Below, piece by piece: positions 44,687 through 53,158 of a stretch of 64,000 bases of DNA. Every line of letters starts with the position of its first letter. Position 1 is the stretch's first letter. The stretch is from Collinsella aerofaciens (lineage in GTDB: Bacteria > Actinomycetota > Coriobacteriia > Coriobacteriales > Coriobacteriaceae). A program made the translations under genes and the position numbers. Below the pieces are notes generated by a model. It ran no database searches. It saw only the letters and a program-made list of their open reading frames with translations, and had not been told where the DNA came from. The stretch lies in contig NZ_JADPCJ010000002.1 of the NCBI RefSeq assembly GCF_015670795.1, positions 1-64,000 of the forward strand. The letters run 5' to 3'.

Positions 44687-47600
44687 CTAGCGCTTACGGA
44701 TACCCCAGACCAGGGCTCCGACGCCGGCCATGGCGATGACAAATGCCATAAGCAGAGCGGCAGCCTGCTGGTCGCCCGTGGTGGGCAGGAAACCCTTGAC
44801 CGTCTTGACGATGTTCGTCACGGTCTTGGGCGTGCCGGGATCGGGTGTCGGCGTAGGAGTCTCGGGCTTCTTGTACGTGTTGTTGAACACGATACCCTCG
44901 ACGCTCCTGTCGCCCTTGGTAAAGGCGACGTTCGCCTTGAGGTTGCCCTCGCCGTCATCGACCACGTTGACGGTCGCGGTAAAGACGGACTTGTCGTAGG
45001 TCATACCGGCCTCGTCGCCCTTGACTTCGCTGATGGTGTAGACGTACGTACCGAGCTCGCTGTACTCAAATTTGTCAAAGTTGATCTTGCCGTCGGCATC
45101 GTTGGTAACCGTAGACTCTACGTCCTCGCCAACGAGCTTAAAGCTAAACTCGTCCTTCTTGAGCTCGCGTCCCTCGAGCACCTTGATGGCGCCGATGGAA
45201 ACCTGCGTAGGCATGGCGTGATACTTGTTGGTAAAGCCAGCCGACTCGGTAGTTCCCTCGAGCTTGTGCGTCGCGGTCAGCGTGCCGTCACCATTGTCGG
45301 AGACGGTGGTCACGACGGTGTAGGTCGTGCCGTCATAGGTGACGCCCTTGTACAGGCCGAGCGCGTTGGGGCAAGCCTCGCGCAGCGTGTACGTGTGCGT
45401 ACCGGGTGCCTCGTAGCGGATCGGGCTCAGCGTAACGTTACCGTTGACGTCGTTGGTACCGCTAGCGACAGCCGCACCGTCCTCGAGCAGCTCAAACGTG
45501 AACTCGCCAGCTGCAAGGTCGCGGCCGGTCAGACGCTTGACCGTCTTGACCTGATCGGTCACGGACGAATCGGTAGGCGTCACGCTGTAGGTGTTGGTGA
45601 ACGTGAAGGCAGCACCGTCGTCGCCTTCGCGCTTGACGCTCAGATGTCCGGCGCCGTCGTCAGTCACGGTATAGGAAACCTTGCGCGTGGCGTTGGCATC
45701 GTTGGTCACGCCAGGGGCGCTGCCGGTCTCGGTCACCGTATAGGCAAAGGTGTGCGAGCGCGGAGCGGTGGGGGCCGCAGGCTCGGACTCGTCGTTGGAC
45801 TCGTCGGTGTCGGCAGCGTCGGCGTCAACCTCGGCCTCGTCGGCGTTGGCCTCGGCATCGCTCGATGCGTCGTCAGAAGCATCGGCCTTCACGCCCAGAG
45901 CGCGGTTGAGGTCCTCGAGCGTAAAGTGGATCTTGCCAAAGTCCACGTTACCGGCTGCGTCGTTGGTTACGGTCGTGCGCTCGGGCATCGGGGCACCTGC
46001 CTCGTCGGCGGTCACGGTAAAGGTGAACTTACCCGTGATGTCGGCCGGGGTCAGGCCCTCGGCAACCTGGAGCTTCTTAGTACCGGTGAGCGCGGCATCC
46101 ACGGCGTCGGCGCCGTAGACGTTCTCGAACAAGGGCTCGACGCCGCCGTAGTCGACCGTTGCCGTCAGGGTACCGTCACCGTTGTCGACGACGATAACCT
46201 TAAAGCCAAAGCTCCACGTTGTAGCGGAAACGCCATTCGGCAGCCCGAATAAATCTTCGTAGGCCGTGTAGTTAATGGTCCAGGCGAGCTTACCGTCCTT
46301 ATCGGTACGATAAGCAAGCCCAGCAGCCTCAAGATTAGCAAGCATCTTAGTGTCGTAGTGCAGCGTATCAAAGCTCACGTGCCCGCCGATATTGGGCTTG
46401 AGGTTTTCGTATGCCACAAGCTCACCCTGATAGGCGATGCCGAACCAGAACTCGCCGTCGGCCATCGGGCGGCCGGTCAGAGTCTTGGTGGCAACGACCT
46501 GAGCGGCGGTGCCGCCAGGCGTGTTGGTCGTAGCGCTGTAACTGTTGTGGAACGGCACCAGGGCCTTCTCGACCTTGTTCTCGCCACTCTTGTGGACCGT
46601 CTCATGCGTGCCCTCGGGACCGCCGGAAACGGTCGTCGTAGCAGTGAGCGTGCCGGCGGTGTCGTCGGCGATGGCGATCGTCACCGTGCGCACGGCGTCG
46701 TCGTAGGTGTAACCGGGCTGGCCGTCGTTCTTCTCGGCCACGGTGTACGTAAAGGTCTTGCCGGCGTCAGCCTGCGTAAATATAACCTCATGACCAGCCA
46801 GAATGTCGATCAGTCCGACCGTTGCCTCTGCCGCTGCGGGGGACTTGAAGCTATTAGCCCCGGGCAGCAGACCGAGCGCGCGAGCCGAAGCGTCGTCAGC
46901 AGGTGTCACGGTAAAGGTGAACTGACCCTCGGTCATGGGGCGGCCATCCAGATACTTGCTGAGCCACAGACCGCCGGCAGCGGTGTAGTTAAGCTCAGTG
47001 CGGTACGTGTTGGTAAAGCGTCCGTTTTCCTTCTTGGTGACGTTGGCGGTCAGGCTGCCATCGCCGTTCTCGGTCACGGTCACTTCGGCGGTTGCGACAT
47101 GCGCGTCATACGTCATGCCGACCGTGCTGCCCGCGTTCTCGCGAATCTCGTACTTATAGGTTCCGGCGGCAGCGTAGTGAATCTTGCCGAACTTGATGGC
47201 GGCAATGCCGTCCTTCGCGTCCTTCTTGCTCACGGTTACGGTTGCGGGATCGGGCAGTGGGGCGTCTTCGGGGGCGGTGATGGTAAAGCTGAACTCGTCC
47301 CCATCCGTCCAGTCGCGGCCGCTGATGACCTTGCTCAGGTCAAAGTCGAGCTCCGCATCGAGCGGGGCCACGCTGTAGGTGTTCTTGAAAGTCGCAGCCG
47401 TGGCGTCCTTCAGGACATGCTCGGCCTTGAGGGTGCCGTCGCCGTTGTCCGTGATGGTGGTCTCGATGGTGTACTTGGCGTCACTGTAGGTGATGCCCTT
47501 GCTGGTGGTTCCGCCCTTGATCTCGCGCAGCGTGTAGGCGTGCTTGCCGGGCTTGTCGTATGCGACCTTGCCCATCGTGATCGCGCCGTCGGCAGCGTTA

Positions 47601-50600
47601 GTGCCGGTAGCGACAACCTTATCGCCCTCGACGAGCTCGAAGGAGAACTCGCCTTCCTTGAGCTCACGCCCGGTCAGGACCTTGTTCGCAGTGATCTGGT
47701 CGGTGACGCTGAACTCGCCAGGATTCGGCTTGTAACTGTTGCTGAACTTCGCCTCGTCGGCGCCCTTCAGCTCATGCTTTGCCTTGAGCTCGCCCTTGCC
47801 GTTGTCGGTGACGGTGGTCTCGATGGTGTAGGTCTTGCCATCGTAGGTGATGCCGTTGCCGGCGTCGCCCGGGACCTCGCGCAGCGTGTAGGCGTGCTTG
47901 CCGGGCTCGTTGTAGATGATCTTGCTCATCGTGATCTCGCCGTCGGCGGCGTTAGTGCCGGTGGCGACGACCTTGGCGTCCTCGCCCTCGACGAGCTCGA
48001 AGGAGAACTCGCCTTCCTTGAGGTCGCGCCCGGTCAGGACCTTGGTCGCCGTGATCTGATCAGTAACACTGAAGCTCTTGGGCGTCACGTTATAGGCGTT
48101 CTCAAAGATCGCCTTCTCGACGTTCTGCAGCTTATGCTCCACGCTGAGGGTACCGTCGCCGTTGTCCTTGACGATGGTCACAATAGTGTACTCAGCGGTG
48201 CTGTAAGTAATGCCGTTTTCGGTGGCGCCGGCCTTGGTCTCGCGCAGCGTGTAGGTGTGCTCGCCAGCCGCGGTGTAGGTGACGGGGTCCATCACGATCT
48301 TGCCGTCGGCATTGTTGGTGCCGGTGGAGACCGCGCTATTGCCCTCGACGAGCTCGAAACGGAACTCGCCGGCCTTGAGGTCGCGCCCGGTCAGTGACTT
48401 GGTCGCCTTGATCAGGTCGGTGACGCTGGAGTCCTTGGAGCCAGGCCTGTAGGAGTTGGTGAACTTCGCCTCGTCGGCGCCCTTCAGCTTGTGCTCTACG
48501 CCAAGCGTGCCGTCGCCGTTGTCCTTGACGGCGGTCTCTATGGTGTAGGTCTTGCCGTCGTAAGTGATGCCGTTATTGGCGTCGCCCGGGACCTCGCGCA
48601 GCGTGTAGGTGTGCTTGCCGACCTTGGTGTACTCAATGGTGCTCATCGTGATTTTGCCGTCGGCGGCATTCTTGCCGGTGGCGACGACCTCGGCGCCCTC
48701 GCCCTCGACGAGCTCGAAGGAGAACTCGTCGGCAGCAAGCTCGCGCCCGGTCAGGACCTTGGTCGCGGTGATCTGGTCGGTGACACGAGACTCGATAGGC
48801 GTCACGTTATAGGCATTGGTGAACGTAAATGCCGCATCGCCGTCCGGCTTGCGGGATACGCGCAGATTACCCTTGCTGTCATCGGTCACGGTGTAGGAAA
48901 CCGTACGCGGAGGCTTGGCGTCGTTGGTCACGCCAGCGACCTCGCCGGACTCGGTCACGGTGTAGGTAAAGGTGTGCTCGCGCTTCTCGGGCTTCTCGCC
49001 CAGAGCCTTGTTAAGGTCGTCGAGCGTAAAGGTGATCTTGCCAAAGTCGACCTTGCCCTTGGCATCATTGGTCACGCTCGCGTTCGCGGGCATGGGTGCG
49101 CCCTCTTCACCGGTCACGGTAAAGGTGAACTTGCCGGCAATGTCAGCCGGGGTCAGGCCATTAGGAACCTGCAGATTCTTCTTGCCCACAAGCGATGCCT
49201 CGGCAGGCGCGGCAGTGTAGGTGTTCACGAACTCGTTGCCGGCATCGCCGTAGACAGCCGTCGCCGTCAGGGTACCATCGCCGTTGTCGACAACGGTTAC
49301 ACATGCGTCAATTGCCGACACGGTGGCGCTCACGCCCGCATGCAGCTTGCCGGTCTGCTCGGCAGCAATGTAATGAATGGTCCACGTCGGTTTGTCTGAG
49401 CTAGCATCAAGCGATGCCTTGCCTTCCTCGACCAGCTTGGCGAGCGACTTGGTCGTGTACGTCAGCGGACCGAACTCAACCTTGCCACCCTTGTTGGTTG
49501 CATTCAACAGAACCTCGTCGTGCCCCGCATAGCTCAGTGCAAACTTGAATTCGTCATCGGCCATCGGACGCCCTGAGAGCGTCTTGGTAGCCTCAAGAGT
49601 CAGCGGGGTTTCCGTCTTGGCGCTATAAGTGTTCTTGAACTCGCGCTCGCCCGAGATCTTTTCAACGTCAGCCTTAAGCCCACCCGTGGCCTCAACCGTC
49701 ACGGTCACTTTGAACGTGGCAACGTTATCGCTGTAGGTGATGCCACCGGCGTCGCCCTTGACCTCGCGGACCTCATAGGTGTACTCGCCCGGCTTGTTGA
49801 AGGTGATCTCGCCGAAGTCAATGGCAGCCTTGCCCTTGCCGTCCGGGTCGGGTTTGTGCACGGTCGCGTCCGTGGATGCAGGCATCGGAGCGTCATTCTT
49901 GGGCGTCGCGGAGAGCTCAAACTTAAACTCATCCGTATCCGTCCAGTCGCGGCCCTCGAGCGCCTTGGTCAGGCCAAAGCTCGTCTTGGTATCCACCGTT
50001 GCCGGCGTCACGTTAAAGCTGATCTTGCCGTTGTTGCCCAGGTGAACGTCAACCTCCGTGGCGTCCGACTTGGCAGACGTGTTGTTCCACTTGGGATTGA
50101 GCACGTCGGCCGCGGTACCAGTAGGGTTGCCGCCCACGAGTTCCTTGGTGGTATGAAGTTCGTCAATAAAGGCTAGTCGCGCGGTTCCCTCACTAAACGA
50201 CAGGTTGCCGCTCGCATCGCGCACGATTGCGCCCTCAAACTGCGCGGCATGTCCACCGGTAAACTCAATAATAGCTGTGCGGGGCTCGACCTTACTGTCT
50301 GTGCCTTTCGCCTCGAACTCATCCTTATAGTAATAGATGCCCTCGGCAGCCAGCGAGCCCGTCGCAGGCGTTGTGCAGTTCTTATCCACATAAATGGGAG
50401 TCTGCTTCTGGAAATAGTAATAACGGTTGGAATCGGCGGGCTCAAAGTTCGCAATCGTATCGCCCAGCGTGCCGCCATTCCACTTGTTCGCGTAGAAGTT
50501 AACGGTCTTGGAGCCGTCCTCCGCGGTGATCGTATTGCTCTTGATGTAGTCCTTAAGCCCCACTACCTGCTCAGGCGTAAACAGATTATCGAGCGCGTCT

Positions 50601-52090
50601 TTCTTAACGCTCGAGGTGTAGTTCACCTGGATGGGCTCAGTATTGTCGACCGTAAGAACACCATCGGTGATCTTAAATTGGCGCAGCGGAATCAGCGACG
50701 CGGGAATCTTGACTGTTACGATATCGCCGGTCTGAGACTTGCCTTCTTCGGCATGCTGAACGGTGATGACCAGGTTCGCGGCGGCACCAGTAAATGTATA
50801 GGTATCGACGTTGCCTTCGGTCTTCATTTTCAGATCGTCAAACGTCTCGCCGTTGTACACGACAGATGTAAAGTTGTCGACCTGCATAAAGTCACCCAGC
50901 TTATCGGTGAACGTAATGTAGCCGGACTCATGCTCGCCATAACCGCCATGGACCTCTGTCGGGTAACCAGCCTGGATAATGCTTCCCGAGATCTCTTCGA
51001 AGATCTTCTCGAGCTCGTCGGCGCTGGTTGCCGACTTGTAGTAATCGGAGTTTTCCGCACGTGTGCCATAGTCGATGACCCACTTTTCACGGCGGCCCTC
51101 ATAAGTAATGCTTGACGAGGCGCTCGGATAGTTGCTCGACACAGCATGCATGAACTTATTCTCTCTGCTTGTGCCTTCAGCCGTGGGGACGGCACTGGGG
51201 TTTACGCCGCTAAAGATACCGATCGTATAAATGTCGGCACCTTTATCCTTGATCTTCTTGGCGGTGTTGACGGCGCTATTTGCCACCTCGTTCTCAAAGT
51301 CGCTGTAACTCGTAGGCGAGCCATCGGTGAAGAAGACGACGATCTTCTTGGCGTCGGCGCGACCGAGCGAAAATTGCTCATCAGCCAGCTCCAAGCCATA
51401 GTCGGCGCGCGTGGAACCGTCAGGACTGATAGAGTTGACCGTGCTCTTTAGGCTCTCCGCACCTTTGTCCTTGCAGGGCGTCAGATTCTTCATGGTCTGC
51501 GAATAGTTGCAGGTGGGTCCCCACCAACCATCGCGATATGTTTTGTTGCCAACCTCAGTAGTCTTATCGCCTGCAAACTTAACGATGGCAACCTGATGCT
51601 GTTTGGATTCATCTGTGATGCTTTGGTTTTGCGTGGCGATGGTGTCAATAAAGCGATTGGCGGCCGTCTTCAGCGCATCGATGCGCTTGGTGGAGCCTCC
51701 GTCGCCCATAGGATCACTCATCGAGCCAGAAGCATCCAACACCATCACAATATCGAGCGGTTTTCCGGAAATCGTCGTATCGGATGTCGAAGAGATGGCC
51801 GACAACGTGGTCAGGAAATCCGAATCTCCGTTCTCGACCGCCTTGACCGTCTTGTCGGTCCAGATTCGGCCGACGTTTTGAGTTGTTACTTCTTTGCCGT
51901 CATAGCCGCCGGCCCAGAACTTCCAGTGGTTGCTGGTGTCGGGGTCGACGACCGTCCCGGTCGCTGTCGGTCCGTCCATTCCTGTGCTGGACCTGGCGTT
52001 GGCCTCGGGCAGCATGGCAAATGCTGCAGCCGGCAACACCAGCACCACGGCCAGTATCACCGCCAAGAGACCCCTCGTGTACTTACTCAT
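44687..52090 (-). CDS. Giant LPTTG surface protein with VWA and about 13 pilin-like domains
   Basis: The 2467-residue protein has a signal peptide (1-30), a VWA-type domain whose MIDAS motif is DASGS (119-123), a linker, and about thirteen Spy0128/FctA-like repeats. Each begins with a K in a K-x-L-x-GR phrase and ends F-x-N-x-Y, the Lys/Asn pair expected to form an internal isopeptide bond. Four adjacent repeats (about 47370-48800) are close copies. One repeat carries a 45-residue acidic low-complexity insert (about 2063-2108). The C-terminus is LPTTG, a hydrophobic stretch and basic residues: sortase anchoring. No sortase gene is in the window. AAGGGAGACGCG precedes the ATG. Confidence 0.93.
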   Translation of the reverse strand: MSKYTRGLLAVILAVVLVLPAAAFAMLPEANARSSTGMDGPTATGTVVDPDTSNHWKFWAGGYDGKEVTTQNVGRIWTDKTVKAVENGDSDFLTTLSAISSTSDTTISGKPLDIVMVLDASGSMSDPMGDGGSTKRIDALKTAANRFIDTIATQNQSITDESKQHQVAIVKFAGDKTTEVGNKTYRDGWWGPTCNYSQTMKNLTPCKDKGAESLKSTVNSISPDGSTRADYGLELADEQFSLGRADAKKIVVFFTDGSPTSYSDFENEVANSAVNTAKKIKDKGADIYTIGIFSGVNPSAVPTAEGTSRENKFMHAVSSNYPSASSSITYEGRREKWVIDYGTRAENSDYYKSATSADELEKIFEEISGSIIQAGYPTEVHGGYGEHESGYITFTDKLGDFMQVDNFTSVVYNGETFDDLKMKTEGNVDTYTFTGAAANLVITVQHAEEGKSQTGDIVTVKIPASLIPLRQFKITDGVLTVDNTEPIQVNYTSSVKKDALDNLFTPEQVVGLKDYIKSNTITAEDGSKTVNFYANKWNGGTLGDTIANFEPADSNRYYYFQKQTPIYVDKNCTTPATGSLAAEGIYYYKDEFEAKGTDSKVEPRTAIIEFTGGHAAQFEGAIVRDASGNLSFSEGTARLAFIDELHTTKELVGGNPTGTAADVLNPKWNNTSAKSDATEVDVHLGNNGKISFNVTPATVDTKTSFGLTKALEGRDWTDTDEFKFELSATPKNDAPMPASTDATVHKPDPDGKGKAAIDFGEITFNKPGEYTYEVREVKGDAGGITYSDNVATFKVTVTVEATGGLKADVEKISGEREFKNTYSAKTETPLTLEATKTLSGRPMADDEFKFALSYAGHDEVLLNATNKGGKVEFGPLTYTTKSLAKLVEEGKASLDASSDKPTWTIHYIAAEQTGKLHAGVSATVSAIDACVTVVDNGDGTLTATAVYGDAGNEFVNTYTAAPAEASLVGKKNLQVPNGLTPADIAGKFTFTVTGEEGAPMPANASVTNDAKGKVDFGKITFTLDDLNKALGEKPEKREHTFTYTVTESGEVAGVTNDAKPPRTVSYTVTDDSKGNLRVSRKPDGDAAFTFTNAYNVTPIESRVTDQITATKVLTGRELAADEFSFELVEGEGAEVVATGKNAADGKITMSTIEYTKVGKHTYTLREVPGDANNGITYDGKTYTIETAVKDNGDGTLGVEHKLKGADEAKFTNSYRPGSKDSSVTDLIKATKSLTGRDLKAGEFRFELVEGNSAVSTGTNNADGKIVMDPVTYTAAGEHTYTLRETKAGATENGITYSTAEYTIVTIVKDNGDGTLSVEHKLQNVEKAIFENAYNVTPKSFSVTDQITATKVLTGRDLKEGEFSFELVEGEDAKVVATGTNAADGEITMSKIIYNEPGKHAYTLREVPGDAGNGITYDGKTYTIETTVTDNGKGELKAKHELKGADEAKFSNSYKPNPGEFSVTDQITANKVLTGRELKEGEFSFELVEGDKVVATGTNAADGAITMGKVAYDKPGKHAYTLREIKGGTTSKGITYSDAKYTIETTITDNGDGTLKAEHVLKDATAATFKNTYSVAPLDAELDFDLSKVISGRDWTDGDEFSFTITAPEDAPLPDPATVTVSKKDAKDGIAAIKFGKIHYAAAGTYKYEIRENAGSTVGMTYDAHVATAEVTVTENGDGSLTANVTKKENGRFTNTYRTELNYTAAGGLWLSKYLDGRPMTEGQFTFTVTPADDASARALGLLPGANSFKSPAAAEATVGLIDILAGHEVIFTQADAGKTFTYTVAEKNDGQPGYTYDDAVRTVTIAIADDTAGTLTATTTVSGGPEGTHETVHKSGENKVEKALVPFHNSYSATTNTPGGTAAQVVATKTLTGRPMADGEFWFGIAYQGELVAYENLKPNIGGHVSFDTLHYDTKMLANLEAAGLAYRTDKDGKLAWTINYTAYEDLFGLPNGVSATTWSFGFKVIVVDNGDGTLTATVDYGGVEPLFENVYGADAVDAALTGTKKLQVAEGLTPADITGKFTFTVTADEAGAPMPERTTVTNDAAGNVDFGKIHFTLEDLNRALGVKADASDDASSDAEANADEAEVDADAADTDESNDESEPAAPTAPRSHTFAYTVTETGSAPGVTNDANATRKVSYTVTDDGAGHLSVKREGDDGAAFTFTNTYSVTPTDSSVTDQVKTVKRLTGRDLAAGEFTFELLEDGAAVASGTNDVNGNVTLSPIRYEAPGTHTYTLREACPNALGLYKGVTYDGTTYTVVTTVSDNGDGTLTATHKLEGTTESAGFTNKYHAMPTQVSIGAIKVLEGRELKKDEFSFKLVGEDVESTVTNDADGKINFDKFEYSELGTYVYTISEVKGDEAGMTYDKSVFTATVNVVDDGEGNLKANVAFTKGDRSVEGIVFNNTYKKPETPTPTPDPGTPKTVTNIVKTVKGFLPTTGDQQAAALLMAFVIAMAGVGALVWGIRKR

Positions 52091-52143
52091 CGCGTCTCCC
52101 TTCTCGCGGTCTCAGACCTTGCAACAGCCTAAAGTTACGAAAT

Positions 52144-52223
52144 GAGACACAATTTGGGCAGGTGACACATGTTCCAGATTCTGTTTTGGGCGTGAGACAA
52201 ATGTCTCACCAAAGTTGAGACAC
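52144..52223. promoter_or_regulatory. Cluster of TGAGACA sites upstream of the adhesin gene
   Basis: TGAGACA occurs at 52144-52150, 52194-52200 and 52217-52223, and inverted at 52203-52209. The middle pair makes a palindrome, GTGAGACA-AA-TGTCTCAC (52193-52210). The spacing suggests cooperative binding of a regulator on the adhesin promoter. Confidence 0.5.
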
Positions 52224-52316
52224 GGCGTTTTCGCAGGAAAACGGGTGCGACTCGGAGCCATCAGGCAAAAATGATCCGCTTTCCTCCGTCCCCAAAGGGG
52301 GCAGTCGATGGCGCTC

Positions 52317-52476
52317 GCCACGAAACCGGCCCGTCTACTACGTTTGACCCGATACCCCTGACCATAGCCGCGTTTCATGAAAAACCGCGGGCAATTTACC
52401 TGCGGTTTTGTTTTTGCGTTGTTCGCCATGGTTGAGGGTAGCAGCCTAAACGTAGTAGATGGGCCCATTTCGTGGC
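52317..52476. repeat. Palindromic element B, right copy
   Basis: A 160-base element with arms 52317-52345 and 52448-52476, starting GCCACGAAACCGGCCC. It is the same size, layout and core as the left copy (44387-44546) and has the same orientation. Confidence 0.9.
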
Positions 52477-52569
52477 AAACGGGTCACGTGGCAGCCCTCG
52501 CAAGGCCAAAATGACCCGTTTTCCTCCGTCCCCGGGAGATCAAGGGCTGTTATGGATATGGTGCCATTT

Positions 52570-52723
52570 CAAAACTATGCCGGATTACGGGGCTAAAGTC
52601 GGAACCCTCATCCATACCCTCATTTTTTGAAAAACGGCAGGCTATCTACCTGCGGTTTTGTTTTTGCGATTTTCGGTATGGCCGAGGGTCCGCTATCCAG
52701 CCCCGTAATCCGGCATAGTTTTG
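52570..52723. repeat. Palindromic element A, right copy
   Basis: A 154-base element with perfect 25-base arms (52570-52594, 52699-52723), starting CAAAACTATGCCGGATTAC. After the shared first 14 bases its arms differ from the left copy, yet remain self-complementary. The core CTACCTGCGGTTTTG is on the plus strand. Confidence 0.9.
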
Positions 52724-52754
52724 TTCGTGGCGGCCCAACCGCGCGTTTAAGTGC

Positions 52755-52788
52755 GGGGCCGGTGGGGCAAAATTGCCCCACCGGCCCC
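52755..52788. terminator. Perfect hairpin at the end of the hydrogenase operon
   Basis: GGGGCCGGTGGGGCAA and its complement are separated by two bases. No T-run follows on the minus strand. It probably protects or ends the transcript 22 bases after the last stop. Confidence 0.6.
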
Positions 52789-52809
52789 TATTCCAGTTCT
52801 ATCCCAGCG

Positions 52810-53151
52810 TTACTCCGGCTTGGTTTCTACCGTGGGAGTCTTGTCCGCCGCGACTGGAGTGCGGGCAGTGTCCATAGTCAGGCAGTGTTTAGGACAGCTC
52901 TCGATGCACTCGCCGCACACCACGCAAGCGTACGGGTCGATCGACCAGGTACCGCCCTTGCGATCGACCGCGAGCGCGCCCGCCGGGCAGCGGCGCGCGC
53001 ACATGCCGCAGCAGATGCACACGTCCATGTCGTTGACGATATGCCCGCGCAAGCGCTCGGGTGCCGTCAGCTTCTCCTGCGGATAGCGCACCGTGACCGG
53101 CTGCTTGACCATAGAACCTAAGGCCGTCTTGGCAAATGTCAGTAAACTCAT
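52810..53151 (-). CDS. echF: Ech hydrogenase ferredoxin-like subunit (EchF, NuoI-like)
   Basis: The 113-residue protein holds two [4Fe-4S] motifs, CICCGMCARRCP and CVVCGECIESCP. It matches the small NuoI-like subunit that moves electrons from ferredoxin to the catalytic core. It is the last gene of the five-gene operon, seven bases after the large-subunit gene. The C-terminal 25 residues (Pro/Thr/Lys-rich) are an extension without visible function. Confidence 0.88.
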   Translation of the reverse strand: MSLLTFAKTALGSMVKQPVTVRYPQEKLTAPERLRGHIVNDMDVCICCGMCARRCPAGALAVDRKGGTWSIDPYACVVCGECIESCPKHCLTMDTARTPVAADKTPTVETKPE

Positions 53152-53158
53152 GCCGCGC

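Larger units (their letters stand above)
52091..52809. other. Upstream region of the adhesin with operator-like sites and elements B and A
   Basis: No gene is seen. From the adhesin start outward lie GAGACA-type sites (52144-52223), a conserved 18-base motif (52276-52293), element B (52317-52476), a second copy of the motif (52516-52533), element A (52570-52723) and a perfect GC-rich hairpin (52755-52788) at the end of the hydrogenase operon. Confidence 0.85.

Noticed and set aside
44498-48397. Long open frames on the strand opposite the adhesin
   Set aside because: They are by-products of high GC and of the repeated coding sequence; they lack ribosome sites and their translations are low-complexity Val/Gly/Asp/Leu-rich sequence.
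47370-48800. Regular DNA repeats, considered as a CRISPR array
   Set aside because: Units are about 350 bases, in frame, and encode protein domains; there are no short repeats with unique spacers.
44687-52090. A sortase or pilus operon next to the adhesin
   Set aside because: No sortase-like TLxTC protein is encoded in the window; the adhesin stands alone between repeat arrays.
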